Below are positions 8,967 through 18,114 of a stretch of DNA of 64,000 nucleotides, piece after piece. The stretch is taken from positions 124,001-188,000 of the forward strand of contig JALVZQ010000005.1 of the NCBI GenBank assembly GCA_027037535.1, given 5' to 3'. The DNA comes from Acidilobaceae archaeon. GTDB lineage: Archaea; Thermoproteota; Thermoprotei_A; Sulfolobales; Acidilobaceae. Below the pieces are notes generated by a model. The model had not been told where the DNA came from and did no database searches. It worked only from the letters and a program-made list of their open reading frames with translations. How positions within the stretch are numbered: the first letter of the stretch is position 1; the number at the start of each line of letters is the position of its first letter. The translations under genes and the position numbers were made by a program.

Positions 8967-9908
8967 ATGGAAAAGGTAAAAGACTATACACCCTCAGAAG
9001 ACAAGAAACTAGAAGACCTCCTAGCCTCCTATAACGATATTCATGGCTTCATGGCAGGACATCTAGCCACTGCTATAGAAATACTCTCGAAAGCCCTCCC
9101 CTCCTCACAACTAAGAATCCTCACATTCACGGGGAACCTAGTATCCACAGGCCTCCGAGGAGTATTCACAGAACTAATCAGAAGAAAACTATTCAATATA
9201 GTAATTACAACGACGGGCGCGCTAGACCACGACATAGCCAGGGCGGAAGGCGGCACGTATCTCAAAGGTTTCTTCGAAGCAGATGATGCCAGGCTTTATG
9301 AAGAAGGATACCATAGATTAGGAAATATATTCATCCCGATAGAATCATATGGGCCTAAAGTCGAAGGATTTGTGAGAAGACTACTAGAACATCTACCCGA
9401 GAACAAGAAGAAATGGGGGATACACGAACTACTATACGAGGCTGGCAAACAAATCAATGATCGAAATAGTTTCCTCAAGGCTGCGTATGAAGCAGGAGCA
9501 CTAGTGTTTGTCCCGGGATGGCCAGACGGCGCATTTGGCACCTCGCTATTCATGGAGGTACAGAGAACCGGAAGGGATCTCGTGATTGACTATTTCATCG
9601 ATATGAAGAAGCTATCAGATATATTCTTTACGTCTATGAAGGGTACTGCTACAGCACTAATAATAGGAGGAGGGATAAGCAAGCATCACGCAATATGGTG
9701 GAGCCAGTTCAGAGAAGGCCTCGACTACACAGTCTATATTACGACTGCATGCGAATATGACGGCAGCCTAAGCGGAGCCCATCCACGAGAGGCGATATCA
9801 TGGGGCAAGATAAAACCCGAGTCAAGGAAAACAGTAGTATATGGAGACGCGACTATAATAATGCCTATTCTTGCCACTGCCCTAATCAAGCGTATAGGAT
9901 CGCTATAA
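8967..9908 (+). CDS. dys: Deoxyhypusine synthase
   Basis: 313 residues. The enzyme transfers the aminobutyl group of spermidine to a lysine of aIF5A using NAD. Family segments include TGNLVSTGLRG, TTTGALDHDIAR, the VPGWPDGAFG active-site stretch, GGGISKHH and the catalytic-lysine motif GAHPREAISWGKI. Length is normal. The upstream region carries the palindrome CACCGCGGTG, whose GGTGG may also serve as ribosome-binding site, and is shared with the divergent pilus operon promoter. Confidence 0.96.
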   Translation: MEKVKDYTPSEDKKLEDLLASYNDIHGFMAGHLATAIEILSKALPSSQLRILTFTGNLVSTGLRGVFTELIRRKLFNIVITTTGALDHDIARAEGGTYLKGFFEADDARLYEEGYHRLGNIFIPIESYGPKVEGFVRRLLEHLPENKKKWGIHELLYEAGKQINDRNSFLKAAYEAGALVFVPGWPDGAFGTSLFMEVQRTGRDLVIDYFIDMKKLSDIFFTSMKGTATALIIGGGISKHHAIWWSQFREGLDYTVYITTACEYDGSLSGAHPREAISWGKIKPESRKTVVYGDATIIMPILATALIKRIGSL

Positions 9909-10489
9909 TCTCCCAGAATACCCGACAATCAAAGAAGCCCAGTGTAGCGGGCCTAGACCTATCAGCCGGAAAAGGAGAAAACTCTATAGCAATACTAGAG
10001 GAAGATACTATTCAGATCTACACTTCTAAAGACATCTACAAGATCACTAGTCTAATCAAGGAATACCCGATCAATATAGTAAGCATAGACGCACCTCTAT
10101 GTACACCATATAGGGGATTTCGAAAAGTAGAAAGAGCCCTAATGAAATGCACCGGAACAGGGCTCCTTCCAGGAGGGCTAAAAGGCATGCATAAATTGAC
10201 AAAGATCGGAAACTCACTATGCTGGCAGCTCTACGAGGCCGGAGTCATAGCATTAGAGACACACCCAGGCACAATAAAAAGAGTCTGCCGTATCTATCCA
10301 GAAAAAACTATAATGCTAAGAGGAGACGAGCTAGATGCATTTCTCGCACTACTTAACTCACTCGCATTCACAAACAATGCTTCCTTAACACTTATGGAAG
10401 ACGCACCCATCACTTTGCCTAGTTGTACAATTATAAGAATGCTACTAGATAGACTCAAACTTTATAAATTAATAATCGAGAACATATGA
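9800..10489 (+). CDS. DUF429-family predicted RNase H-fold nuclease
   Basis: The recognisable domain begins at VAGLDLSAGKGENSIAIL (DNA from about 9,945). It continues with VSIDAPLCTPYRGFRKVERAL, TGTGLLPGGLKGMHKL and ALETHPG, and ends with GDELDAFLALLNSLAF. These are the acidic active-site strands of the DUF429 family of putative RNase H-like nucleases. The start is a problem. The only ATG in frame lies 109 bases inside dys and would add about 48 unrelated residues, and no ATG, GTG or TTG lies in the 35 bases between the dys stop and the domain. Either the long overlap is real or a rare start codon (ATA or ATC at 9905-9910) is used. Confidence 0.65.
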   Translation: MGQDKTRVKENSSIWRRDYNNAYSCHCPNQAYRIAIISQNTRQSKKPSVAGLDLSAGKGENSIAILEEDTIQIYTSKDIYKITSLIKEYPINIVSIDAPLCTPYRGFRKVERALMKCTGTGLLPGGLKGMHKLTKIGNSLCWQLYEAGVIALETHPGTIKRVCRIYPEKTIMLRGDELDAFLALLNSLAFTNNASLTLMEDAPITLPSCTIIRMLLDRLKLYKLIIENI

Positions 10490-10565
10490 CTACCATTGAT
10501 CCATTTAAATTCTAAAGAATAAATTATAAGGAAAATTAAAAGTACTAGCATTAATCATGGACTAT

Positions 10566-11078
10566 TTAGTCTTCTCCGAGATTCCATAGCTTCTTTACCG
10601 TGGATTTGAAACCAGCGCTCACACTATCGACGACTTTAGGGGATAATTGCATCCTAACCCTTTCTGGCGGCGGATACACCTTGCTCAGCGCTATTGAAAC
10701 AGATAGAACGTGGCTCAATAATACGTGGGCTCCTTTATACGGGTCTTCCGATATGAATCCCTCGAACAATGGAATCCACTTTTCTGGATTTCTACTTCTA
10801 CGAAGAAGCACCAAAAATCCGCCTACCACAGGACCTATATCTTTTCTCAGCTTGAAGAACTTATAGTTCTCTGAGCCTCCTTCTTCTGTTATGTACTCGT
10901 ATTTCTTTAATACATTGATCATTGTCTCGAAAATTTCTTTCGCTTTTTGTCCTCCTATCCTGATTAGCGTCGACTCTCTTCTCTCAGGTGTAGCACTTCT
11001 AAACTGTATTACCGGGCCTCTAGCTGTTTTCCTTAGCACTAGCTTGTATGTTCTGTTTTCTAGTTCCTCTAAGCCCAT
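10566..11078 (-). CDS. Conserved crenarchaeal hypothetical protein
   Basis: 170-residue soluble protein starting MGLEELENRTYKLVLRKTAR after an AGAGGTGG ribosome-binding site. It is mixed alpha/beta, with a strand-rich first half (FRSATPERRESTLIRIGG) and a helical second half ending in KSTVKKLWNLGED. No catalytic motif or domain was recognised. It is monocistronic and followed upstream by a long AT-rich spacer. The codon use is that of a real gene. Confidence 0.6.
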   Translation of the reverse strand: MGLEELENRTYKLVLRKTARGPVIQFRSATPERRESTLIRIGGQKAKEIFETMINVLKKYEYITEEGGSENYKFFKLRKDIGPVVGGFLVLLRRSRNPEKWIPLFEGFISEDPYKGAHVLLSHVLSVSIALSKVYPPPERVRMQLSPKVVDSVSAGFKSTVKKLWNLGED

Positions 11079-11432
11079 ACATGTCCACCTCTTTTACTTT
11101 GTTAATCCTATTCTAATTTAGTTATGAATACGAGACGCAGGTTTAAAACGTTATTTTTACAGAGTAACAGAGTATTCGTAATATATCGGCTTCCTAAGCT
11201 AATACAGGTTTTTAGAGTTAGCAGGTCTCCTTGGATCGGCCTTATTATACAATTTATCCGGATAAAAATACATATATCCTTGTGCATCATCGAAATTTTA
11301 ATAATACCGTATTACAAAGACTTCGAATACTCAAATTACACCAAGTATATGCTAGTATCTAAATCCCTCTTTTTAAAGGGGAATATTTTTTAGTCATATA
11401 CTCATATTTCTCTATATTGGAATCCCCTCGGG
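11079..11432. other. 354-base AT-rich spacer without a supported gene
   Basis: No frame here has both a ribosome-binding site and a protein-like composition. The region holds the promoter of the minus-strand hypothetical gene and, near 11,370-11,400, AT-rich TATA-like stretches for the PhoU-like gene. Just before that gene is a GC-rich CCCCTCGGGG block (11424-11433). Nothing else was recognised. Confidence 0.5.
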
Positions 11433-12485
11433 GTGCATAATGTGAGAACAAAGAACTCTAAAAACGGCTCGAACCTTCTACACAGGAAAATCCAAAGGCT
11501 CGGTGCATCCTCACTAATAGTGACACTCCCAAAGGAGTGGGCCCGTAGGCATGGAATAAAGGTCGGGGATATACTCACGCTCTACGATGAGGGTGATAAA
11601 CTCGTTATAGCTCCTAACGATGAAAGCTATAAAACTAGATTAAAGTTCAACCTAGGTCATACCCATGTAGAGAGGCATGCCAAAAGACTAATCTTATGCT
11701 CCTATGTGTTTGGTTTTGACGAGGTCACGTTTTACTCGCAGAAGACGCTTAAAAAAGAATATATCCAAAAGCTGAAATCAATGGAAGAACTACTTCCTGA
11801 TATAAATATCGAAGAGGACTTTAACAAAGTTCATGTTAAAATGAAACATATAGGAAAAGAAGCAACATTAATCGACAAACTGGTAGAATACGGTAGACTA
11901 ATATCAAGACTTTACGCTGACTATATCGAATTCTTGAAGGGCAGCAGGCCACTAACACGTGAAGAACTCGAAGGAAAATACAAACACCTTATGAAGATAA
12001 ACTACATGCTTCTAAGGACAGCAAACAGCGTGAAATCCTATAATAAGGCACACGAGAGAAAATGCCGCTACATGGTATCAGCAAGCAACCTGATAGGCAT
12101 CATAGCCGACTCAGCCTACAAGCTTGGACTCGACCTAATATCAATGGCCTCGAGACTATCTGAAGATGAGAAAGAAAGATTATCCTTCCTACTACAACTC
12201 CTCGAAGTTGCGCTATCAACTACCGTATTTTCCATAAGACCTCCAAGCGTTAGGAAATCAGAAGAATCATACTACAAGGTCAGAGACATACTTAACATGG
12301 AGGGAGACCTAGAAGAAATAATAACGAAATCTTCTCCTGCATTCGCGTATTTTGTCGCAAAAATAATGGAGATCGCAAGGATCATCGAGATAGCTGAACA
12401 CATAATGCTGTGTAATGCACTTATAGAAAAATATAACGAACCAGAATTCGTAGTAGAGAACAACAGACATACAAGATACATATAA
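11433..12485 (+). CDS. AbrB-type DNA-binding domain fused to PhoU-like domains
   Basis: 350 residues starting with GTG. Residues about 15-65 form a swapped-hairpin AbrB/SpoVT domain (RKIQRLGASSLIVTLPKEWARRHGIKVGD and following). The rest is all-helical with PhoU-like repeats, including IEIAEHIMLCN at the end. Archaeal proteins of this design are annotated as phosphate uptake regulators and probably sense phosphate or metal-dependent signals. No phosphate transporter lies next to it, so the target is unknown. A second GTG nine bases downstream is an alternative start. Confidence 0.85.
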   Translation: MHNVRTKNSKNGSNLLHRKIQRLGASSLIVTLPKEWARRHGIKVGDILTLYDEGDKLVIAPNDESYKTRLKFNLGHTHVERHAKRLILCSYVFGFDEVTFYSQKTLKKEYIQKLKSMEELLPDINIEEDFNKVHVKMKHIGKEATLIDKLVEYGRLISRLYADYIEFLKGSRPLTREELEGKYKHLMKINYMLLRTANSVKSYNKAHERKCRYMVSASNLIGIIADSAYKLGLDLISMASRLSEDEKERLSFLLQLLEVALSTTVFSIRPPSVRKSEESYYKVRDILNMEGDLEEIITKSSPAFAYFVAKIMEIARIIEIAEHIMLCNALIEKYNEPEFVVENNRHTRYI

Positions 12486-12681
12486 ATTCTCCACATTCAT
12501 CTTCCATAATGTTTTATTTCTCCTATATTTTGCGGTTAATCTTTATACCCCTACAAAATTATCTCCTATAGAATGGATGACGAAGAATCCCTGAAAGGAG
12601 CCGGGGATATAAGGCTATGACCCAGCCCCGCATCGCCGACACCCTTACTTCTAAATCCCTTATAGAAGGAGGGATGCAAAA

Positions 12682-13713
12682 TTGAAGACTGTCACAATAT
12701 ACTATTCTGACGATTTTAAGAAACATGATCCTACTCCATACCATCACCCTGAAAATCCAAATAGGCTAGTTTTAGCATTGAATAGCATTCAACATCTAGA
12801 GAATATACATATAGTGGAGCCCCCTATAGGAGACGTCCAGAAATATCTTAACGTTCACTCTAATGCTTATTATAGTTTTATAATGGAAAGAATACTGGAT
12901 AGCGACAGCGTAGTATGGGTTGATCCAGATACCTATGTATCTCCCGGAACGATAGAAGCCCTAAAACGACTAGCAGGATCTGTCGAATCCTCTCTAGACA
13001 TGCTACAGGATGATAGAGGACCTATCTTAATCCTTGGAAGACCACCTGGTCATCACGCAGGATATAATGGAACAGGGCTTGGAGCTCCTACACTGGGATT
13101 CTGTATATTCAATACATCCGCTCTACTAGCAGTCATATTACATAGGTTAGGGAAAACACTCGTATTCGACTTCGATGCCCATCACGGGAATGGAACCCAA
13201 GATATATTATGGGAAAAAGATATCCTCCACATAGATATCCACCAAGACGCCTCAACAATATATCCAGGGTCAGGTCATCCTAGAGACATCGGAGGCAAAC
13301 CTGGAACAAAGATAAATATCAATATCCCTCCACGTGCGGGAGACGACTTACTAGAACATGCTGTTTCCATCGTTGACCAAATCATAGCGGGCTATGAACC
13401 CGATTATATTGTTGTGAGCGCTGGATTCGACGGATACATAAACGACAACCAATTCGTCTCTTTAAGATACTCTGAATACACATTCTACCTACTAGGGAGA
13501 ACACTATCAAAATACTCTAATAGAATAATTACGGTCTTTGAAGGAGGCTACGGACTAGGCCTTTCAAACGGCCTTCAGTGGTATATCCTAGGACTCCAAG
13601 GATATCCCCAGGGGCCTAAGCCAATTACTTCAAGCGATCCATCAACATGGAATAAATACAAGACACGACTAGAAGAACTCAAAGAACTAATAGGATTAGA
13701 TCCGGGCCTGTGA
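12682..13713 (+). CDS. Histone deacetylase-family (acetylpolyamine/acetyl-lysine) deacetylase
   Basis: 343 residues starting with TTG, with GGAGGG eight bases upstream. It has the zinc-hydrolase motifs of the arginase/HDAC fold: RPPGHHAG, the metal-binding DFDAHHGNG, HIDIHQD, SAGFDGY and EGGYGLG. All ligands (Asp, His, Asp) and the catalytic His pair are present, so it should be active. Archaeal members may remove acetyl groups from polyamines or from proteins. Alba, whose relatives are acetylated, is encoded 11 kb away, but no direct link is visible. Confidence 0.92.
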   Translation: MKTVTIYYSDDFKKHDPTPYHHPENPNRLVLALNSIQHLENIHIVEPPIGDVQKYLNVHSNAYYSFIMERILDSDSVVWVDPDTYVSPGTIEALKRLAGSVESSLDMLQDDRGPILILGRPPGHHAGYNGTGLGAPTLGFCIFNTSALLAVILHRLGKTLVFDFDAHHGNGTQDILWEKDILHIDIHQDASTIYPGSGHPRDIGGKPGTKININIPPRAGDDLLEHAVSIVDQIIAGYEPDYIVVSAGFDGYINDNQFVSLRYSEYTFYLLGRTLSKYSNRIITVFEGGYGLGLSNGLQWYILGLQGYPQGPKPITSSDPSTWNKYKTRLEELKELIGLDPGL

Positions 13714-13830
13714 CGCAACAGTATACTATAATATTCCTCGGCCAGAAAAATTCACTCGATGGGCAATGAAGAGACGACGGTCGACTGAATAAAAAGAATG
13801 ATGATCATTCCCCTTCAACGAGCCCCACGC

Positions 13831-14925
13831 CTAGTACCATGAAGGACTCCTCTTAGAGACAAATGGAGCTAACAAGAACAAGAATACTATAACATATTCG
13901 TAATCTAAGCCTAGATAATTATGAACAACGACTAGTAGAGATGTAATAACAACCATTGACATCGTGATGAAGCCCATAACCCTGCCAAGCCTCGTCGGCT
14001 CAGACTCCAATATCAGCCTCATTAATCCAACTTCAGCTAGCCCAGCGGATATAAGCAGAAACGAGAGCTCTACAAAGCCACTAGTGACTAATGAAAGCAT
14101 GCCCGCGCCTACAACAGACAAGATTATAAGTGGAGGGCTATAAGCGAGAATGCCCACTGCTGCCCCTAGACTATAGAATAATCCGTAGAGAGTTATCGTG
14201 ACAGGACTAAGTTCTAGACCCGATTCTTGTAGCGCTAGGACCCGTAGGATTCCTACCAGCGAAGTTAGATAGGCCAATACCATTAATTGTCGTCCTTGAA
14301 TAATAAGATATCCTTCCCCGAAAGCAGCGGCGTCTGCAAACTTGTCGAGGTTCTTGAGGAGACTCTCCCTAATGGCCGGTCTTCTTATCCTAAAGAAGAT
14401 TGCTAGCGATGCTATTCCAGTAGATACAAGTACTAGTTTAATCGCTGTTACTAGACTCATTATATCATATATTGAAGTGTAGCTTATCGCGAGTGTAAAT
14501 ACTATGTATAATAAGCTGGACAGTCCTCGCAGACTGAATATCGTTTTTGGCCAAGACTCATAGTCTGTTAAATTAATGAGGACAGTTGTAAGACTGGACA
14601 CTACTAGTCCTAATTGTAATGAGGCTATGAAATAAACAGTTATACCCGACCAGAACTCCGTTGAAAAATCATAATTAAAGAATTCCATCATAGCAAGAGA
14701 AATAAAAGAGACGAGTAAGAAGGGAAGCCTCCACCTGCTCTCATCAGATACGAGCTTCCCCCCAATTCTAAAGCCTAGAACATAGCCGACCCCCCATGCT
14801 AAAGCTACGAATATTGCTATTCCAGGATCAGATGCATAGTCTTCAATGAAGGCTATCTCTATCAGTGCCCATATCGTCATTGATAGAGCAACTAGCAAGG
14901 AAGACGCCAATGTATTGTGGTGCAA
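13831..14925 (-). CDS. MFS-like polytopic membrane protein
   Basis: 364 residues with about ten to eleven hydrophobic segments. A short cytoplasmic loop (RIRRPAIRESLLKNLDKFADAA) splits it into two halves, as in major facilitator transporters, though it is shorter than the usual 400 or more. No substrate signature was recognised. The last helices are followed by a basic tail. Adjacent on the same strand is the NikR-like regulator, about 50 bases from its start, so a role in metal handling is possible but not shown. Confidence 0.65.
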   Translation of the reverse strand: MHHNTLASSLLVALSMTIWALIEIAFIEDYASDPGIAIFVALAWGVGYVLGFRIGGKLVSDESRWRLPFLLVSFISLAMMEFFNYDFSTEFWSGITVYFIASLQLGLVVSSLTTVLINLTDYESWPKTIFSLRGLSSLLYIVFTLAISYTSIYDIMSLVTAIKLVLVSTGIASLAIFFRIRRPAIRESLLKNLDKFADAAAFGEGYLIIQGRQLMVLAYLTSLVGILRVLALQESGLELSPVTITLYGLFYSLGAAVGILAYSPPLIILSVVGAGMLSLVTSGFVELSFLLISAGLAEVGLMRLILESEPTRLGRVMGFITMSMVVITSLLVVVHNYLGLDYEYVIVFLFLLAPFVSKRSPSWY

Positions 14926-14974
14926 CGTCTTTGTCCCACTAACCAGAGAGTCCTTAGATCGATCCTATAAGGTG

Positions 14975-15373
14975 TCAACCGTGATAAGCCTCGAAAACTG
15001 GAAGATACCTTACTCTGCATCCTATTTTCTTTAGATCGCCGTAGAGCGATGCGATGTTTCTACTCTCACCATTAACAATAATCAAGTCAAGACAATAACC
15101 GTCGAGATGCATGTGCATGTATCCATGTATTATCCTTTTATGGGATCTAACGAGATTTGCTACCTCAACATTATTACTACAGAGCGCCACTATCACCCCA
15201 CTACATTTGTGGTCAACCATCAGGTGCCTATGATCCTCGAGATAACTTCTCACGGCTTCCTCAATTATTCTACTCCTATCAACTCTCAACATCTTGGCAA
15301 GTGTGTCTAAGTCCTCTGCAACGTCTTCACTGATACTAATACCAAATCTTCTTTTACTTGTTCTCTCCTTCAT
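14975..15373 (-). CDS. nikR: NikR-family nickel-responsive transcriptional regulator
   Basis: 132 residues: an N-terminal ribbon-helix-helix (KRRFGISISEDVAEDLDTLAKML) and a C-terminal ACT-like metal-binding domain. The segment HGYMHMHLDGYC reproduces the NikR nickel-site spacing HxHx5C plus an upstream His. It lies seven bases downstream of the ABC permease gene and is likely co-transcribed with it, so it probably regulates the importer in response to metal. Confidence 0.85.
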   Translation of the reverse strand: MKERTSKRRFGISISEDVAEDLDTLAKMLRVDRSRIIEEAVRSYLEDHRHLMVDHKCSGVIVALCSNNVEVANLVRSHKRIIHGYMHMHLDGYCLDLIIVNGESRNIASLYGDLKKIGCRVRYLPVFEAYHG

Positions 15374-15379
15374 CTTGAT

Positions 15380-16258
15380 TCATCGCCCTTTCATTATCGC
15401 AGATAATATAAATAGCAGTATTAATATTCCTCCGGAGACCGCTGACGGAGCCAGATCTAGAGATATAGAAATCAGTAAGCCAATACTAGCAGATAGTATC
15501 GATACAAGTATAGAGAAAGTAGTAGACCGTGCTACACCTCTGCACATCATTGCTGCGATAGCTCCTGGTAGCAGAAGATAAACGTGTTCTAGGACGAATC
15601 CTACGCTCTTTACCAGGCCTATAGTTGTTAAGCCTATCATTGTGTACAGGGACCAGTCATACAGCCAGATTTTCAGTCCAGCTAGTCGTGCGTCATCTGT
15701 GTCTGACCCTATATATATTATCTCGCGGCCCACAGCGTATACGTAGATGACCGATAACAATCCTATCACTATCGAGTAGGCTACGATCTCAGAGGAGGAA
15801 AGAAGAGGATCACCGATAACTATCGAGACTACACTGATCCCATAGGAGTATCTTGTCAGAACATAGTATAAGACTAAAGCTCCCATAGAACTACTGAACG
15901 CTACAAATATACTTGCTGAATCTTCAGGATCCACTCCCTTATAGATCATGTATCCAGCCGCATACACAAGAACCATACCTATAACAATGGTCCATAAGAA
16001 CCAATTGCCTCCAACCGATACAGAAGCCACGATGCCAAGTCCCGCGGCTAGAAACGCGGCGTGGGGTGAAGATGCCGCTAGATACCTTAGCCTACGAGTA
16101 TAAACGAGTATGCTTAGGCTGCCCATTGCTGTACTCGACATAACTATAGTGAAGAACCATTCAATAGGATACGAGTTACTGACAATGTATACTATACTTA
16201 ATATAATACTAATTACCGCGGCGAAAATCGTTATATTAAAGATAAGTGAACTTCTCAT
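15380..16258 (-). CDS. Metal ABC transporter permease (ZnuB/MntB type)
   Basis: 292 residues with eight or nine transmembrane segments and the family feature HAAFLAAGLGIV, the histidine-containing start of a helix seen in ZnuB-like permeases, plus LLLPGAIAAM near the end. The start MRSSLIFN has GGGAGG immediately upstream and lies 13 bases after the ATPase stop. The longer frame to 16378 would be inside the ATPase gene. It forms the membrane channel of the importer with the adjacent ATPase and binding protein. Confidence 0.88.
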   Translation of the reverse strand: MRSSLIFNITIFAAVISIILSIVYIVSNSYPIEWFFTIVMSSTAMGSLSILVYTRRLRYLAASSPHAAFLAAGLGIVASVSVGGNWFLWTIVIGMVLVYAAGYMIYKGVDPEDSASIFVAFSSSMGALVLYYVLTRYSYGISVVSIVIGDPLLSSSEIVAYSIVIGLLSVIYVYAVGREIIYIGSDTDDARLAGLKIWLYDWSLYTMIGLTTIGLVKSVGFVLEHVYLLLPGAIAAMMCRGVARSTTFSILVSILSASIGLLISISLDLAPSAVSGGILILLFILSAIMKGR

Positions 16259-16271
16259 CCTCCCATCCCCC

Positions 16272-17021
16272 CTAATAGTGCGAGTCAAATAAGTGTATGT
16301 GGTACTCGACTTCCCTGAAGCCTCTACCATACGCCCTGGAAAGAACCTCTTCTCGTAACACCTCGCTTGGCCTCCCATACGCGATCACTCTCTTGTTTAA
16401 GAGCAGAATCTTATCCGTGTATTCGAGGAGGATAATTGGGTCATGGCTTGTTACTAGTACAAGTCTTTCCTTAGAGAGCATGCTTATGATGTCTGCGAAC
16501 TCAAGTTTACTGGCTGGATCCATAGGTCCTAAAGGCTCATCTAGTAGAAGGATACTGGGAGCATACATAAGACTTCTTGCGATGTAGGTTTTCATTAATT
16601 GGCCTCCGCTGAGCTCAGTTAGTTTCCTATCTAAGATATCTTCGTGTATAATTGGTTCAATGTTATGGGGTATTTCTCGACAAGGAGGCCTAGGCCATCT
16701 TTGTCTCCTGATCATATATGAGTAGCATAGGAATTCTCTAACCGTTATTGTCGAATACTTGGAGACTTCGGGTCTCTGTGCAACGTAGCCGATACTGCGT
16801 CCTGCTAGCCGTGGATTTGCTGTCGTGTCTTTGCCATTTATGCAGATGCATCCTTTTTGGGGTTTCACGAGGCCTGCTATTGATCGGAGGAGCGTGCTTT
16901 TCCCTGCGCCGTTTGGGCCTAGTACTTGTATAAGTCCAGGTCCCTCTATTTTTAGATCGATGTTTTCTAATGCAGTTATGTCCTTGTATTTCACTGTCAG
17001 ATCTCTTATTTCGATATACAT
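16272..17021 (-). CDS. Metal ABC transporter ATP-binding protein (ZnuC/MntA type)
   Basis: 249 residues from MYIEIRDL, with Walker A GPNGAGKSTL, signature LSGGQLMKTYIARSL, Walker B ILLLDEPLGPMD and switch His in VTSHDP. The chosen ATG has GGTGA six bases upstream. An ATG 24 bases earlier is possible but sits too close to the TATA-like TTATATTTTA. The C-terminus EVEYHIHLFDSHY is histidine-rich and may bind metal. The gene heads the operon with the permease and NikR, and is divergent from the binding-protein gene. Confidence 0.9.
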   Translation of the reverse strand: MYIEIRDLTVKYKDITALENIDLKIEGPGLIQVLGPNGAGKSTLLRSIAGLVKPQKGCICINGKDTTANPRLAGRSIGYVAQRPEVSKYSTITVREFLCYSYMIRRQRWPRPPCREIPHNIEPIIHEDILDRKLTELSGGQLMKTYIARSLMYAPSILLLDEPLGPMDPASKLEFADIISMLSKERLVLVTSHDPIILLEYTDKILLLNKRVIAYGRPSEVLREEVLSRAYGRGFREVEYHIHLFDSHY

Positions 17022-17030
17022 TGTTTCACC

Positions 17031-17070
17031 GTGCACACTCGCCATTAAAATATAATAATTCTGTGCACAG
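17031..17070. promoter_or_regulatory. Paired GTGCAC palindromes between divergent metal-importer genes
   Basis: The palindrome GTGCAC occurs at 17031-17036 and again, extended to CTGTGCACAG, at 17061-17070. The two copies are 32 base pairs apart, about three helical turns, and bracket the AT-rich TATA-like segment used by the ATPase gene. Both divergent transcription units encode parts of the same importer, so this is a candidate operator for the NikR-like or another metal regulator. It does not match the bacterial GTATGA-N16-TCATAC NikR box. Confidence 0.35.
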
Positions 17071-17132
17071 TTTTTAAACGATAATGGAACTAGTCTATAG
17101 AATCACGCAAACATAACAAGGGTGTATGCAAG

Positions 17133-18017
17133 ATGCTAAATAGGATACATGCAACAATAATTACAATTATACTCATATTAGCAATAGCAGTATCACTAAT
17201 CCAGATGACGTTTACAAATAGTGAAAACAGCCAGTCTCCACTAATCTTAACAACCTTTCCGGGAATCGATAAAGATCTAGAATCACTCCTTGCCGGATGC
17301 GAAGTGAAAATAGAACACCTTGTGCCAAGCGGAGTTGACCCACATGACTACCAGCTAAAACCCTCGGACTATGAGAAAATCAACTCTGCCCTACTAATCA
17401 TATCCACAGGACACACGCCTTTCGAACACCAGATAAAAGACATAGCAGGAGATAAAGTAGTAGAAATACCAGAGATACCTAATTTAACACTATACACTCT
17501 ACCTAGCGGTGCTGTAAATCTACACATGCCAATCTACGATCCCCAAAACTACATAAAGTATATTGAATACGTCTCAAGCATAATAAAATCGAAGATCCCA
17601 GAGTGTAGTGACATCATAGATCAGAACAAAATCAATCTTTCTGAAAGGGCAGAAAAAATCTATGATGAGTACGCGAATATATTGAGAGAAAAACCCGCAA
17701 TACTATCTTCCCCAGCTTCACAATACGCTGTAGCATGGCTTGGCGTTGATATAGAGGGATTCATTCTAGTAGAGCACGGAACTAGCACTTCTCCCGAACA
17801 AGTCAGCCAAGCAGAAGAGATTTTAAGTCATGGCGGTCTTGCCGTCATAATAGTTGACGATAAAGGAGAACCAGTCGACCAGGCTAGTTCCTATCTTAAC
17901 AGTCTAGCTGAAAAGTACGGATCTCCCGTACTTAAAGTACCAGCTCCCTATCTAGATACCTCTACTCTAGACAAAATACTCTCTATCACCGCTCAAGCCG
18001 AAGAGCTTAAGAAATAG
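17133..18017 (+). CDS. Metal ABC transporter substrate-binding protein (ZnuA/cluster A-I)
   Basis: 294 residues. An N-terminal hydrophobic segment (about 8-28) acts as signal or membrane anchor. Cluster A-I markers follow: a VPSGVDPHDYQLKPSDY stretch with a metal-ligand His, STGHTPFEHQ, and LVEHGTSTSPEQVSQAEEIL in the second lobe. Such proteins bind Zn, Mn or, in some archaea, Ni. The NikR-like regulator in the neighbouring operon favours nickel but does not prove it. Confidence 0.88.
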   Translation: MLNRIHATIITIILILAIAVSLIQMTFTNSENSQSPLILTTFPGIDKDLESLLAGCEVKIEHLVPSGVDPHDYQLKPSDYEKINSALLIISTGHTPFEHQIKDIAGDKVVEIPEIPNLTLYTLPSGAVNLHMPIYDPQNYIKYIEYVSSIIKSKIPECSDIIDQNKINLSERAEKIYDEYANILREKPAILSSPASQYAVAWLGVDIEGFILVEHGTSTSPEQVSQAEEILSHGGLAVIIVDDKGEPVDQASSYLNSLAEKYGSPVLKVPAPYLDTSTLDKILSITAQAEELKK

Positions 18018-18114
18018 AACTAGTCCTAGTTTAATCCTTTTAATTCTATCATACACTCTTAAACATATTGAGTGGGGTGCGGGTCTCCCGCGTTACGCGG
18101 TTGAGGTGTAAAGT

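Noticed and set aside
12559-12680. Structured RNA (H/ACA or C/D) in the GC-rich stretch before the deacetylase gene
   Set aside because: There is a GGGG/CCCC stem and an ACA, but no lower stem partner, and the C/D-like boxes have a spacer of only seven bases. It is probably a leader with the ribosome-binding site of the TTG-started gene.
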